Source of the DNA: Temnopleurus reevesii | Lineage: Eukaryota; Echinodermata; Echinoidea; Temnopleuroida; Temnopleuridae | Assembly: GCA_036244855.1 (NCBI GenBank) | Contig: BQKZ01000875.1 | Span: 42,135 to 106,134 of the forward strand | Reading direction: 5' to 3' | Length of the DNA: 64,000 bases | Shown here: positions 1 to 11,047 of the stretch, in pieces | How positions within the stretch are numbered: the stretch's first letter is position 1 | Layout of the letters: every line of letters starts with the position of its first letter | Made by a program: the position numbers and the translations under genes | The notes under the pieces: model-generated | Database searches by the model: none | What the model saw: the letters and a program-made list of their open reading frames with translations, nothing else | Told to the model about the DNA's origin: nothing

Positions 1-164
1 CCAGCGTCTTCCTCCGGGCAGAAGGTCAGTGGTTCAGTGCCCCAGGACGTGCAGAGGATCCCTGTTCTAGGTGCTGCATCCTTCCCTGCTCGGGTGCCAC
101 CTCAACCCATTCCTCCTCATGGTGATGATATGGACATCTCTGATGAAGAGCAAGAACATGACAG
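1..164 (+). CDS. Internal/penultimate exon of an unrecognised gene (5' part outside window)
   Basis: Frame 1 is open from the window edge to a good donor (ACAG then GTAAGA at 165). The peptide is rich in Pro, Ser and Gln and ends in an acidic run that reads DDMDISDEEQEHD. It joins in phase to the exon at 1448, where the split codon becomes AGT (Ser). There is no catalytic motif and no transmembrane segment. The composition suits a disordered C-terminal tail, perhaps of a nuclear protein, but that is only an inference from composition. The family is not recognised. The gene runs left to right and converges on the receptor gene that ends at 18638. Confidence 0.7.
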
Positions 165-1447
165 GTAAGAACAATGATAACGTAAAAAAAAGATTGTTTG
201 GATGCCCTCCACCGACAGACCATCTACCGACCCTCTTAAAGCGGCACCACCTGAATTTTTTTTTTTTTTTTTTTTGCTGTCACCAAAATTTAGAAATCAC
301 AGTAAATTTATAAATGAACATGTGAAATATAACCTTAAAAGGTATTTTCTGATGCTCTTTGGTTTTTCATCCCCTTTCAAACTGTGTTTCCCTTATGAAA
401 TGTTTAAATAGTGTTTGAAAAATCAATTTGAAAAAAATTCCTACAGACTGATGCTTAAAAAATAAATAAAAATAATAATAAAATAATAAAAAATGCATGG
501 GAAGGCATCCAAACAATTTTGGGGGAAGAGGAGCTTAAGGAGATCATACCTGACGGCAAGAAAAGTTATATTATATCATGGAAGGATTGTTCACGTTAAG
601 ATATGAAATGAAATTGTCTTAGCTGAAATGTAAGCTTTTCATGAATATGGTATTACATTTGTATAGAAGTTTTGTGACTTTTTGTTGGTAAGAGCAAAAT
701 CTCTTTATAGTTTGTTATTCTGAGAATATGGTTCCGTACTAAAAATTAGCAGTAAAATATTACACTACACTGTACCTCCTAAAAAGTTGAGTGTCACTTA
801 TTATTTCAATTCACTTTTGATGTCACTTTTCTGGGTGTTGTTGTTGAGCAAGAAACATGCAACATTCTGAAATCACTGATGTGTGAAAATGATTACTAAG
901 TGTTTGATAACAAACAAGACATTTGCAATTGGGGCATTTTCTGGTATAGAAAACCTTCCATGAAATTTATACACATTTGATTGTGAACACTATCTTTTTG
1001 TGTAGCGTAGTTATGCATTAAAACCCAGACAAAAGGATTTTGACATACGATATGCTGTGTTTTCTGATGACCTACAGTGTGGATTATATACATGTACAAC
1101 CTAACATATCCATATCAGACGCATAGGAATGCGTCAATTGAAAATGTATGTCAAATTTTTCAGGCTGTCACCACTGTATTCCTTTAGTCATTCTTGATTT
1201 GTAGGAAATCTCTGCCAATTATGTCAATTATACTGGTACCAATTACAACTTGTAGTAGTGCAAAGTTGCCAATGAATATGATTATTAGAATTTGGTATTC
1301 ATAAATCAGATGTACTAGATGTAGATAATTGTTGATCCAAAGACTTTTTGATATTGATCTTGATGTTTCTACAGACATCTCTTCAATTAGTTATTTCTTT
1401 TTGAAATTCTTGAAGATTAACAAATCTCTTTGGGTCCTTGTTTTCAG
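165..1447 (+). other. Intron of the plus-strand gene
   Basis: It is bounded by GTAAGA at 165 and by the acceptor TTGTTTTCAG ending at 1447. It contains the inverted-repeat element at 193-517. Nothing else that looks functional is visible in the remaining 900 bases. Confidence 0.65.
193..517. mobile_element. Nonautonomous TIR element (GTTTGGATGCC ends), copy 1
   Basis: The ends are ATTGTTTGGATGCC (193-206) and its exact reverse complement GGCATCCAAACAAT (504-517). A diverged second copy with the same ends and similar interior landmarks (CTGAATTTTT, AAATATAAC) lies at 45944-46230. It has a poly-T run and no coding capacity. The boundaries come from the inverted ends; no clear target-site duplication was identified. 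Confidence 0.65.
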
Positions 1448-1511
1448 TCATCAACATAAAGACAAAGACCACACATTCAGCGATGACTGCATGGACATGG
1501 ACTCTGATTGA
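1448..1511 (+). CDS. Terminal coding exon of the plus-strand gene
   Basis: The acceptor TTGTTTTCAG is followed by 64 bases that end in TGA at 1509-1511. They encode a His, Lys and Asp-rich tail ending DDCMDMDSD. The phase matches the exon ending at 164. A second copy of this exon follows the 'n' at 1960 (1975-2038) and differs by a synonymous GAC/GAT change. The last codons (ATGGACTCTGATTGA) are also the start of the repeat unit that fills the downstream array, so the stop codon lies inside a minisatellite-like unit. Confidence 0.65.
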
Positions 1512-1959
1512 GATGTGTATACAGCCAAAACGTGTTGCCAAATCCTAAACCAGCACAGAGCATTTATTCAGTGGTCCACACAGGCTAATCTTCGTTACTG
1601 ATGTCATTCGGATTGAGATGTGAACTAGGCCGAATCCTGCTGCCAAATTCCACCACCTGCACAGAGATAGAGCATTTGTTCAGTGGTCCACACATGCTTT
1701 ATCATTGAAACTTACTGATTGAGACGTGTACTCAGTCAAAATCTGCTGCCTAATTCTACAAACTGCACAGAAAAAAAATGCTTTGCATCAATGCTTAAAT
1801 GATTCTTATTGAGATGTGAACGTTGCTGAACCCTGCTGCCAAAGTCTGCTCCGTTCGAAAAGAGAGTTTAGGAATGTACATTCCTCATCGACATGGACAT
1901 GGATCCTAACTGAGATGTGGTCTTGGCCAAATGCTGCTGCCAAATCCAATTGGTTGCGG

Positions 1960-1960
1960 N
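1960..1960. other. Assembly gap/join (n)
   Basis: The sequence after the n (GTCCTTGTTTTCAG) repeats sequence from 1434 onward. The sequence before it ends TTGGTTGCGG, which recurs at 2686-2695. Both sides therefore anchor to the same locus, which suggests two alleles in series. Confidence 0.8.
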
Positions 1961-1974
1961 GTCCTTGTTTTCAG

Positions 1975-2038
1975 TCATCAACATAAAGACAAAGACCACA
2001 CATTCAGCGATGACTGCATGGATATGGACTCTGATTGA
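1975..2038 (+). pseudogene. Second copy of the terminal exon (probable other allele)
   Basis: It has the same 64 bases, same acceptor and same TGA as 1448-1511, with one synonymous difference. It lies immediately after the assembly join at 1960. It is more likely an uncollapsed haplotype than a real second exon, because a transcript already stops at 1511. Confidence 0.7.
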
Positions 2039-3000
2039 GGTGTCTTTTCAGCCAAAACGTGTTGCCAAATCCTAAACCAGCACAGAGCATTAATTCAGTG
2101 GTCCACACAGGCTAATCTTCATAACTGATGTCATTCAAATTGAGATGTGAACTTGACCGAACCCTGTTGCCAAATCCCACTATCTGCACAGAGTTAGAGC
2201 ACTCATTCACTGGTCCACACATGCTTTATCATTGAAACTGATTGAGACGTGTACTCAGCTGAATCCTGCTGCCAAATTTTACCACCCGCACTGAGATAGA
2301 GCATTTGTTAAGTGGTCTATACATGCTTTATTATCGACACAGTTGGGACGTGTACTCAGCTGAATCCTGCTGCCAAATTTTACCACCCGCACTGAGATAG
2401 AGCATTTGTTAAGTGGTCTATACATGCTTTATTATCGACACAGTTGGGACGTGTACTCAGCTGAATCCTGCTGCCAAATTCTACCAACTGCACAGAGATA
2501 CAGTAATTGTCCCGTGGTCCGCACATGCTTTGCATCAATGCTTAAATGATTCTTATTGAGATGTGAACGTTGCTGAACCCTGCTGCCAAAGTCTGCTCCG
2601 TTCGAAAAGAGAGTTTAGGAGTTCACACATTCCTCATCGACATGGACATGGATCCTAACTGAGATGTGTTCTTTGCCAAATCCAATTGGTTGCGGAGAGG
2701 AACAGCATTGGTTTTGTACTCTATTCATCCCAAACCGACATGAACATGGATTCTAATTTAAGTGTGCACAGACAAACCCTGCTTCTTGATCAAATTTCTT
2801 GCACAGAGACAGTATTTTTATGGGGTTCCACATATCTTTCATTGACATGGGCGTGGATCAAGATGCGTTCACCGCCAAACGCTGCTGCCAAATAGAGGGA
2901 CATGCATATGGATTCTAATTGAGATGTGTACTTGTTATTGTTAAAACCTTGCTCCCAAATTCTAATACATGCACACAGAGCTAAACCGTGATTTGTGTAC

Positions 3001-3173
3001 TGGGTGGTGTCTCACCAAGTCGTTCTTAAAGTTACGCACAACTTTAAGAAAGACTGGAGTACTATAACTAGTGTGATACGCGTAAGATTCCCTGTCATTC
3101 AGCGCAAGAACTGATACCAGTCAAACGTAAAGTCCAGCGTAAAGTCTTTCTTAACTTGGTGAAACACCTCCCA
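3001..3173. mobile_element. Hairpin MITE (TGGGTGGTGT ends)
   Basis: The left end TGGGTGGTGTCTCACCAAGT pairs with the right end ACTTGGTGAAACACCTCCCA, with two mismatches over 20. Inner arms carrying GTAAAG/CTTTAAG text also partly pair. It is about 173 bp and non-coding. Confidence 0.65.
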
Positions 3174-4924
3174 GGTCCATACATCCTTAGCTACAATGAT
3201 GTTGATTCTTATTTAGATGTGTAGTTGGCCAAACCTTAATTCCAAATTCGAACCTGTATAGGGAGTTTCAGTTGTTCAAAAGCTTATGGTAATAAGTCTC
3301 AAAGTCGTTCACTGGTGGCCCAGCTATTTAATATATTTTTCAAAGGAATATAAGCACAATATATGTTCTGGATAACATCAATGTTGATTGGTTTATTGCA
3401 ATGCACATAAACGTATGCGTATTAGGAAACCCCAAGCATGGTTAAATTAGCAACATATTTACAGTTAAATAAGTGAAACTTGTTTATTTGTTTATGCCAA
3501 CTTTGTTCAAAAGTATCTAATAGCTACATATTATGTTAGTTGATCACATATTCTATCACAAGTTTTCAACTACCCTTCATTTACAGTTAAAATGATGTTT
3601 GACTACTTTTGCTCCAGAAATTTCAAAACAATTTCTTGATTGCAATTAGAAAAATTGCACATCTACCGTATATGTTATGAAATACCCTTAATTTATCCTG
3701 CATCAAAACTTTCATAAGTTGTTTGATATCTATTGCCTCACTGGCATCAGATGGCACTGCACCTGGAACATCAAAGGATGCACGAGTTCATCAAAAATAT
3801 TTTTCATCTTTACAATGACATCAGAAAGTCATTCATTTTTGTATGCAATTACTACTCCAGTGTGACATCTCTTTGGTTTTTACAAAATGTTCTCCCTGTA
3901 GGCCCTGCAATAATCTAGCTAGTATTATCCTAATTTGTTGGATTCAGGTAGGCAGGCATATTATATATATATATATATATGCACATTTCCGCCTCCTTGG
4001 GAACTGTAGTGCACCTCAAGTTGTTCATGCTAAATTGATAAAAAAATATGGTCACTTCCAGCCGGTCCCTAATGACACCTTGGTAGAGTGCAACACATTT
4101 GTGGATGAATTTGTTGAAAGGAAAGATATAACTGCCACAGGTAGGTTTACAACTATTATGGTCTAGTTAAAGAAAGGCGAGAGTCAGAAAATTCTACACC
4201 ACAATGCTTCCAAATATCTTTATTGAAGAAGGAATTTAACTTCCCAGTGTGGATTTGTAACCAAAGATCATGTGATTGGAAGATGGGTGTCAGAGGAATG
4301 CTTCTATGATGTGTAAAGGAAAACAGGTGTTTATATTCTACAGAGATCCCTACCTTTCGCGTAATATGCATGAAACACATTAAAATATGTATCACTTAGC
4401 ACCAGAGCCAAATATTTTCTCAGGATAGTAAATATATATGTGGAACCACATTTTAATTTTCACCCTCATACATATTCTCAAAAAAATGATGTCATCTCAT
4501 ATTTTGGACGTTCATGAAAGAATTGAAATGGTATATCTGTATGTCAGAAATTGTGCAGAGTTGAGCATTTATTATAGAATTGGGATTATCATGTGATTGT
4601 ATTCTTACAATGAAGGTAACTGTATTTCTGATGACAGTAATATAGATGTTCACAAAATTGAACAAAACTAGAGAATTGTTTATAAATGCAAATAAAAAAA
4701 GGCTGCCAATAAAAGGATCACTAATCAAAAAATTCTTATAGCATCATACCAATAAAACATGTCGCAGTGAAGTTGTAAACCAGTTTTGCACCGTTTTTTT
4801 TTCAATAATTATGTGTCTTATGGTGCATAGTGTTTGTGCAGGAATACGTCTAATCAACAAAATGAGCTTATTTTCCAGAATTATGGATATCCTGACTTGA
4901 AGTGTACTCATGCTATCACCTCAA
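3174..4924. other. Intergenic, no supported gene
   Basis: A plus-strand open frame (3843-4166) contains a stretch near 4010-4140 with an acceptor-like and a donor-like edge, but nothing in it is recognisable. There is a short TA dinucleotide run at 3961-3981. Otherwise plain AT-rich DNA. Confidence 0.5.
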
Positions 4925-5089
4925 GGGGGTGTTGCTAGAAATTTGCAATTCTAAATCAAATGCAGTGAGTTGCAAATTGAAGCATGCATTTTCATTGGTG
5001 CTTCTACCAAAAAATGCACGAAACAATGATTTTGATTGGCTCGTATAACCACTCATCCTGATCAAGTGGAACTTTCTTGCAACATCACC
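4925..5089. mobile_element. Harbinger/Tourist-like MITE (GGGGGTGTTGC family)
   Basis: It starts GGGGGTGTTGCT and ends TTGCAACATCACC. The interior shares GAAACAATGATTTTGATTGG with the 38189-38347 copy. The length (~165 bp) is close to that of the 38.2-kb copy. Family assignment rests on the TAA target-site duplications seen at the 38.2-kb and 30.9-kb copies. Confidence 0.65.
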
Positions 5090-6004
5090 TTAGGGTCATT
5101 GTTTCCATTGTACAGCCCACCATAAGATGGATACTTCTGATGTCTGTATAATTATTGTAAAATATGGAAGAAAAATAAACTTGGCATTTTAAAGAATATC
5201 ATGCTAAGAAGTGATTATGTTGCTACTTTGGCCTGTAATGTGATTTTCATGGATGTAGGTCTAATCTTGAATGCTCACCTTTTTTTGGCAATGAGAATTA
5301 CCAAAGTACATTGACCATTAGTGATTGTTTGGTTCATATTGGTGCTATATTAATTTTGCAGATATGTTCTATTTTGAAATTACATGTACCTATGGATGTA
5401 TTCACGGCATAACTCTCAAGAATATGGTACTGTTGCATGCGCGACCATTTAGCTACACTGGAAAAAAAATTAAATCTGCTCATATACCTACTAATTACAG
5501 GGGAAACTTGGGATAAAGAGATGTGATATATGAAAGGGCAATAATCTTGTTCCATTTTTTATGAGATATAGATTTTTAACTCTGAAATAACGAGATTCCT
5601 GCTCCAACAAGAAAATTTTGATGAACCCAAACACTCTTTGATACTCTACACGCAATAAAGGGGTACAAAATTTGCAATATCAGTAATTAAAAGGAATATA
5701 AAAAAAGAAAATAGTACATCCGCCTACCTCCTTGGGATCCTTTATTATCAACTGATATTAAAATGAGAAGATGCAAGAGGTTATCAACATTTATTGTTGC
5801 ATTTTTTGTATCAAAACCACTGGTTTTCCATGGTCTAAAATAAATGACTTACAAGAATTCCACCCATTACGCAGAGTTGAATATGTCATCAACTAAATCC
5901 ACCTTAATAAAGTTGGTTTGGCTGAAAGGTTTTAATTACATGTATGTGTGTCATGAAAGATAATGAAGCCGATTGCGGTCGTCACCTTTGCTCTTCCCTC
6001 TGAA
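5090..6004. other. Intergenic, nothing recognised
   Basis: AT-rich sequence with short unrelated open frames on both strands. No splice-bounded exon, RNA gene or inverted repeat was seen. Confidence 0.5.
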
Positions 6005-6212
6005 GCAGAGATACCAATCGTTCCAGAATATGCGTGAGGATAGAAATTAAATTTTGAATCACCGAATAGCTAAATCAAATATTTCCTCATGAGAGAAAGC
6101 GAGATAACAATACCATTATGCTTTATCTTCTGAGAAAATAGTTGGCTCAGCTATTTAGTAATTTACATTTTAATTTTTCTGTTGCATAATCAGAAACAGT
6201 TGGCATCTCTAC
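6005..6212. mobile_element. MITE with GCAGAGATRCCAA ends, copy 1
   Basis: The left end GCAGAGATACCAATCGTTCC pairs with the right end GTTGGCATCTCTAC. Related copies lie at 7598-8003, 11560-11738 and 11928-12081. Non-coding, ~208 bp. Confidence 0.6.
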
Positions 6213-6572
6213 TATCGAGATGCACATTTGATTTGGCCAACGCTTACACATCTGTACTGTGTTTTTTTTTCTAAATACATGTATATGCTAAATGAAATAT
6301 TGAAATTGTTTTGCCTACAGGTCCATTTATCTAATTATTTCCGAGAGAACTTTGTATGAGATACAAAAATGACTTGAATGTACAGAAGACATTGAATGTT
6401 GTAATAAATTGATTTCTTTTTGTAAATATCAACCCTGATTTTTTTTTGTTCATTTTTGTTTTGAGATTATATGTATCATTTTGGTAAATCTGTATGCATA
6501 CCAATTATTTGTATTCTTGATTCAGCATCATGGGCTGATGGTATCTTTCAAATTGAACAAATAATTGCAATA

Positions 6573-6672
6573 CAGTCCAGCCTCGTTATAAAGAGCACTG
6601 ATATAACAAGTTCTAGTTATAACAAGGTAGATTTCCTGGTCTCAGGCACCTTGTTATAACAAGGTTTGACTG
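6573..6672. mobile_element. Short mariner-type MITE (CAGTC..CCTTGTTATAA ends)
   Basis: CAGTCCAGCCTCGTTATAA at the left pairs with TTATAACAAGGTTTGACTG at the right. It is flanked on both sides by TA, as expected for a Tc1/mariner target-site duplication. About 100 bp. Confidence 0.65.
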
Positions 6673-6959
6673 TACTTGGAATCCATTTTGCATATTTTTA
6701 CATGTCAATCGTCCTGATTTTTCCGAGGCCATTGGTATTCTTTTTACTTATCCATAATGCACACCTACCAAACAGCTGGAACATTTTATTTTGGAAGAGG
6801 AATGTTGATATCCAATCCGACAGCTATTAAAACTAAAGCGGAATCACATGTGAGAAAGCATGAGAGGTAGAAATATTTACTTTCATGGCTACCAATATTG
6901 CGTAAGACATTTTCAGTAACGAAATTGTACACAATGATTTGAATGAAAACAACACAATG

Positions 6960-7183
6960 GGCGGGTTTACCTATAAACTTAAATTTATGTGACTGTGTTT
7001 CTTCCTATCGAACGTAGTTACATATTATTCCTTGAACCGTTTGATAATAATAAAACTACAATGCTTGGAATCCAGTTTGCATATATTACTTGTTGCTATG
7101 TTGGGCGCTTGGGCAAGCTTTAGGGTTGTCAAGAACAACCTTTGTGTTAAAGGTATGCATAAGATTGCATTAGTAAACCCGCC
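6960..7183 (-). mobile_element. GGCGGGTTTAC MITE, copy 1 (reverse orientation)
   Basis: The ends are GGCGGGTTTACC and AGTAAACCCGCC. The interior contains CTTGGAATCCAGTTTGCAT and TTGTTGCTATGTTGGGC, which are reversed relative to the copies at 7650 and 8779. 224 bp, non-coding. Confidence 0.75.
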
Positions 7184-7401
7184 TATGGAATATCTTGTTC
7201 ATTGAACAATGATGCCTATGCCGAAATTGTTATCCTTCATTGGCTGGGATATTAAGGTTTTATTTCTAAACAACAAAGCTGCTTGGAAAATGCTGAGCTT
7301 TATTCTATTCTATTCTGTACTTAGTTGCTTTGTTTTATGTATTACCTTGGCAGCTAATATAATGTAAGAATGTTGAGGTCTCACGCACACGGGTGGCAGT
7401 A

Positions 7402-7578
7402 CAGTGGAAACTCAGTATAACAAGGTGCTTGGGACCATAAAAAATACCTTGTTATAGCAGTAATCTCTTTATAGCAGTGTTAAAAAACAATAAGGTATGA
7501 AGAGCTGGGACCAGATTTTTTACTTCTTTATAGCAGATATTTCGTCATATCAGATCTCTTTATAGTGAGTTTCCACTG
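7402..7578. mobile_element. Mariner-type MITE (CAGTGGAAACTC ends)
   Basis: CAGTGGAAACTCAGTATAA pairs with TTATAGTGAGTTTCCACTG. TA lies on both sides (7400-7401 and 7579-7580). The interior is built of TTATAGCAG motifs. A related, more decayed copy is at 31668-31848. Confidence 0.75.
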
Positions 7579-7597
7579 TATTGTATTTTACCTGTCA

Positions 7598-8003
7598 GCA
7601 GGGATGCCAACCATTCAGGAATATATATGAAATGATTTCACTATAAATAGGCGGGTTTACTAATAGATGCAATTTTATGCATACCTCTAACACAAAGGTT
7701 GTTCTTGACAACCCGAAAGCTTGCCCAAGGCTTGCCCGACATAGCAACAAGTAATGTATGCAAACTGGATTCCAAGTATTGTATTCTTATTGTTATCAAC
7801 CGGCCTATGGAATACCGCGTAACTACGTTAAACGCACATAAATTTGAATATATAAGTAAACCCGCCTATTCAAGTGTAACATCGCAAATGAATGGCTGAG
7901 AGCATGGATATTGTGTTTTCTCTCACTTTTGTTTAATAAACTCTTTCAGTATGCAAATTTAAATTTTACCACGTGCATATTCCAGAATGGCTAGCATCTC
8001 TGC
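7598..8003. mobile_element. GCAGAGATGCCAACC MITE, copy 2, interrupted by a nested MITE
   Basis: The left end GCAGGGATGCCAACCATTC and the right end GAATGGCTAGCATCTCTGC are inverted repeats. The element is about 190 bp once the intact 217-bp GGCGGG element at 7650-7866 is removed, so that element inserted later. Confidence 0.65.
7650..7866 (+). mobile_element. GGCGGGTTTACT MITE, copy 2
   Basis: GGCGGGTTTACT and AGTAAACCCGCC form perfect ends inside TA...TA flanks. It is nearly identical to the copy at 8779-8996. The 66-residue open frame across it is a by-product and not a gene. Confidence 0.8.
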
Positions 8004-8007
8004 ACAG

Positions 8008-8340
8008 TGAGCAGATGTGACAGAGGATTTGGGATAAAGTAAACAACCTCCATTGAACCTTTCATGACAGCCAGAGGCTCACAAAAGAACTATCCTTCAT
8101 TCTTATTATGGGGAGAAATGTCAAACAGGTGTTGCCCAGGTTTCATCGCAAATGAATGGCTAAGCGCATAATATTGTCACGTTTTCTCTCACTTTTGTTC
8201 AACTGTTTATTTATTATTCAGATCTAAATTTTGCTTCATGCATATTTTAGAACGGCTGTCATCTCTTTACAGTGGACAGGAGGGACAAAGGATTTGGGAC
8301 AAAGTAAATAACCTCCGGCATTCATGATACCTACAGGCAC
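8008..8340. repeat. Dispersed/tandem repeat family (GGATTTGGGAYAAAGTAAA)
   Basis: Two diverged units contain the order ACAGWGGAYTTGGGA, AAAGTAAAYAACCTCC, with sequence between them carrying TTTTCTCTCACTTTTGTT. The same text reappears at 10088-10525 and near 11262-11320. Confidence 0.5.
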
Positions 8341-8778
8341 ACAAAAGTACATGTACTTTCATTCCATCATATTCTGTGGAGAAATGTCAAACAGGTGTCT
8401 CACCTGTCAAGTCTAAACAGGGACGATATTTTCCTGTGTGATCATGAAGCTATTGTGAAGGCTTGAATGGAGTTATTCACTTTGTCCATCTTTATCTATC
8501 TCTTCTGTTTACAATGCTGATACAACAATCAGATACTCTGCATTATAATGTGCATTTTAATCAGAACATTCTTACCTGCAACAGCTAGACCAGAATGTCA
8601 TTCATTGAAGAATTCAGCTAAGTAACAAAAGGAGTTCTATTACAAAGACATATTTTAAATTTAATTTCTTTAGAATTCATTTGGTTCAGCTGTTGCAGCT
8701 GTTTGAAGCCAATAGATCTGGGCTTAATTCTATTCTATAAGGCTTTCTTTGTTTACATGAACCACTTTGGCAGCAATA

Positions 8779-8996
8779 GGCGGGTTTACTAATAGATGCA
8801 AATTTTATGCATACCTCTGACACAAAGGTTGTTCTTGACAACGCTAAAGCTTGCCCGAGGCTTGCCCGACATAGCAACAAGTAATAAATGCAAACTGGAT
8901 TCCAAGTATTGTAGTCTTATTGTTATCAACCGGTCTATGGAATACCACGTAACTATGTTAAACGCACATAAATTTGAATATATAAGTAAACCCGCC
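8779..8996 (+). mobile_element. GGCGGGTTTACT MITE, copy 3
   Basis: It has the same perfect ends and TA flanks as copy 2, with the same interior order (GGTTGTTCTTGACAAC, GCTTGCCCGA, ACTGGATTCCAAGTATTGTA). Only scattered substitutions separate the two, so they moved fairly recently. Confidence 0.8.
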
Positions 8997-9486
8997 TATT
9001 ATAGTGCCTGAATCTTGAGGTCTCATGCAGCCCTGTGGAAAATTATTTCCATTGGAAAGCTCAATTTCTATACCCAGAAGTTTCCATAGTTTATTTTGGA
9101 CTCCCAAAGAAACTTAGTGTTTCAAAATATACCTTGCTTGGCAACACCTCAATTACAGTTTCTTTTGCTGCATTGAACCACTCGTCAATATGGTTGATTT
9201 CCAGACACTACCAATTTATATTTTTTAATTGTGCTATCCATGGAGGGTTCATTAGTTAATTGTACTGTTAAAACCACAAAGATATGCATCTTTTTCTGTG
9301 GTTGAAACCTATTATAAAACATTATGTCCATATGTGGACATCTGTGTGATTGTGTTCCATGGATATCAAATGCAGCAAAATGATGCCTGTTGCTTGTTAA
9401 ATTTGGAGACATTGATACTGAGGAGTTCAAATTTATACACTAACAGGAGTGGACCCCACCCTTTCTGGGAATGCATAGACACTCCT

Positions 9487-9647
9487 CCTGGGGCCAGTTG
9501 CTCGAAATGGTCTTAGCTATCCTCTTCATGCTAAGACGTCTTGACTTCTTGTGCCACCTCGTAACATGGACATTAGCGTAGGTACGAACTTAAGATGCAT
9601 TAGCATGAAGAGGATAGCTAAGACTATTTCGAGCAACTGGCCCCAGG
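9487..9647. mobile_element. Foldback (hairpin) element, CCTGGGGCCAGTTGC ends, copy 1
   Basis: The left arm begins CCTGGGGCCAGTTGCTCGAA and continues through CTTAGCTATCCTCTTCATGC. The right arm is its near-perfect reverse complement and ends TTCGAGCAACTGGCCCCAGG. The arms are about 50 bp around a 55-bp loop. A second copy lies at 39829-40008. Confidence 0.8.
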
Positions 9648-10087
9648 ATCCTGGATGATAACCTCTTCTGATGAAACTTCATCCCATTGAGATTGCAGTG
9701 TGATCATAAAAAACATGACGGATCCTAACCAGAAACCAGGATTTAGCTACTTACGGATAACAAGATGTTCTAATTAGAAGTCATTTATGGCAGTTTAGCA
9801 ACTTCTTGTCTTTATCTGAATGACCATGATCCCTTTGATGGCGTACCTCATTTATGTCATTTTCGCGGTGTGTGCCATGCCACTTTGAGCACTTGCTCAA
9901 TGTTGCACTACTTTATCAATGCCTTTGCGACGGACAGGAGTAGGGATTATATGCATGACGTTCATGGTTTTTATTGTGTCAGTTTAGGTTTATGCTTGAT
10001 GTTGCATAGTCTTGCTTGGTATGTGCTACAATGTGGTGTTTTTCGGCTTGGCTTGTAACTGATGGTGTCATATCAAGAAGTCAAGGC

Positions 10088-10525
10088 ACAATGAACAAAT
10101 ATTTGGAGAAAGGAAACAACTCCCATTCAAGCTTTCTCAATATAGCTACTTAGGAAAAGTTAAGATGAGCGCCATGGCTATGTATGTGTGCATAGGGAGC
10201 GATGTCTCCCTTGTTATAAACTGAATGTGAGAGTGACGTGTGCAGCATGATTGATCTCCCCCATCTACATCACAAAATCATGAATGTCCCTCAACATAGT
10301 GAGCACAACGGACAAAGAATTTGGAGAAAGAAAACAACTCCCATTAAAGCTTTCACAATAGCTAAAGAAAAGTCAAGACGAGCGCCTTGGCGACGTACAT
10401 GTGCATAGGGAGAGGTGTCTCCCTTGTTATAAACTGAATGTGAGAGTGACGTGTGCAGCATGATTGATCTCCCCCAACCATATCTTACAAAATAATGAAT
10501 GGCTCCCAACATAGTGAGCACAAGT
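10088..10525. repeat. Two ~217-bp direct repeat units
   Basis: Units begin near 10088 and 10305. Each contains TTTGGAGAAAG, AACAACTCCCATT, CTCCCTTGTTATAAACTGAA, GACGTGTGCAGCATGATT and GATCTCCCCC. A third, truncated unit starts at about 10521. Related single units occur at 8008-8340 and 11180-11320. Confidence 0.75.
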
Positions 10526-10727
10526 AAGAATTTGGAGAAAATAAACAACACCCATTAAGCTCTTAATTAGGTATAGAAAAAAGGAAACTTTCCTTGGCGT
10601 GTTTAAGGTGTCGGTCCATTTAGAATTATTTTGTGCAGATATATGGCTGTCAATCTGTAGCTTGTAGGGACAATGCAGGCATGCCAACCGTTCCAGAATA
10701 TGTAGGAGGTGTATTTTCATATGAAAA

Positions 10728-10865
10728 GGTAGGTTTGCTAATAGATGCTAATTCTATGAGTTCTTTAAACAGAAAGGTTGTTCTTGATGATCCAAAGGCT
10801 TACCTGAGATTTGCCCAACATTGAATCAAGTGGTGTACGCAAACTGCCGTCCAAGTATTGTAGTT
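10728..10865 (+). mobile_element. GGCGGG MITE, truncated copy 4
   Basis: It shares AATAGATGCTAATTC, AAAGGTTGTTCTTGA and CAAGTATTGTAGTTTA with copies 2 and 3. The left end is mutated (GTAGGTTTGCT) and the right end is missing. Confidence 0.6.
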
Positions 10866-11004
10866 TAAAGCCCAAGTATAGTTTTGGTAAAAGCGAATAT
10901 TTTCATCGCCAAATTTTGTCTTCAAATCTACTTAAAAAGAAACATGATATCATGAACATGTTGTACAAAAGATTGTACGAAAAATTAACAAGTTTTGGAA
11001 AAGT

Positions 11005-11005
11005 N
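11005..11005. other. Assembly gap/join (n)
   Basis: The sequence after it (from TAACGAAATTGTACACAATG) matches 6917 onward, including the flank and left part of the GGCGGG element. The join may have been made through that repeat. Confidence 0.6.
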
Positions 11006-11047
11006 TAACGAAATTGTACACAATGATTTGAATGAAAACAAGGCAAT

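Larger units (their letters stand above)
1501..2960 (+). repeat. ~104-bp degenerate tandem array derived from the gene's last codons and 3' flank
   Basis: The landmark GATTGAGATGTG or a close variant recurs near 1507, 1613, 1717, 1809, 1908, then after the gap at 2033, 2138, 2240, 2343, 2449, 2557, 2659, and more weakly at 2757, 2917 and 3210. Each unit has the order CTGCTGCCAAAT, CTGCACAGAG, AGTGGTCCACACATGC. Several units keep the coding-like text CATGGACATGGATCCTAAC. The array probably lies in the 3'UTR or immediately downstream. Confidence 0.8.

Noticed and set aside
3843..4166. Exon-like plus-strand segment with acceptor-like (CTGTAG) and donor-like (ACAG/GTAGGT) edges near 4015-4140
   Set aside because: It is isolated, the protein text is not recognised, and the plus-strand gene already ends at 1511. 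Kept only as a weak possibility.
7699..9011. Two ~70-codon frames with similar protein sequence
   Set aside because: Both lie inside copies of the GGCGGG MITE; the similarity is that of the element, not of a gene family.
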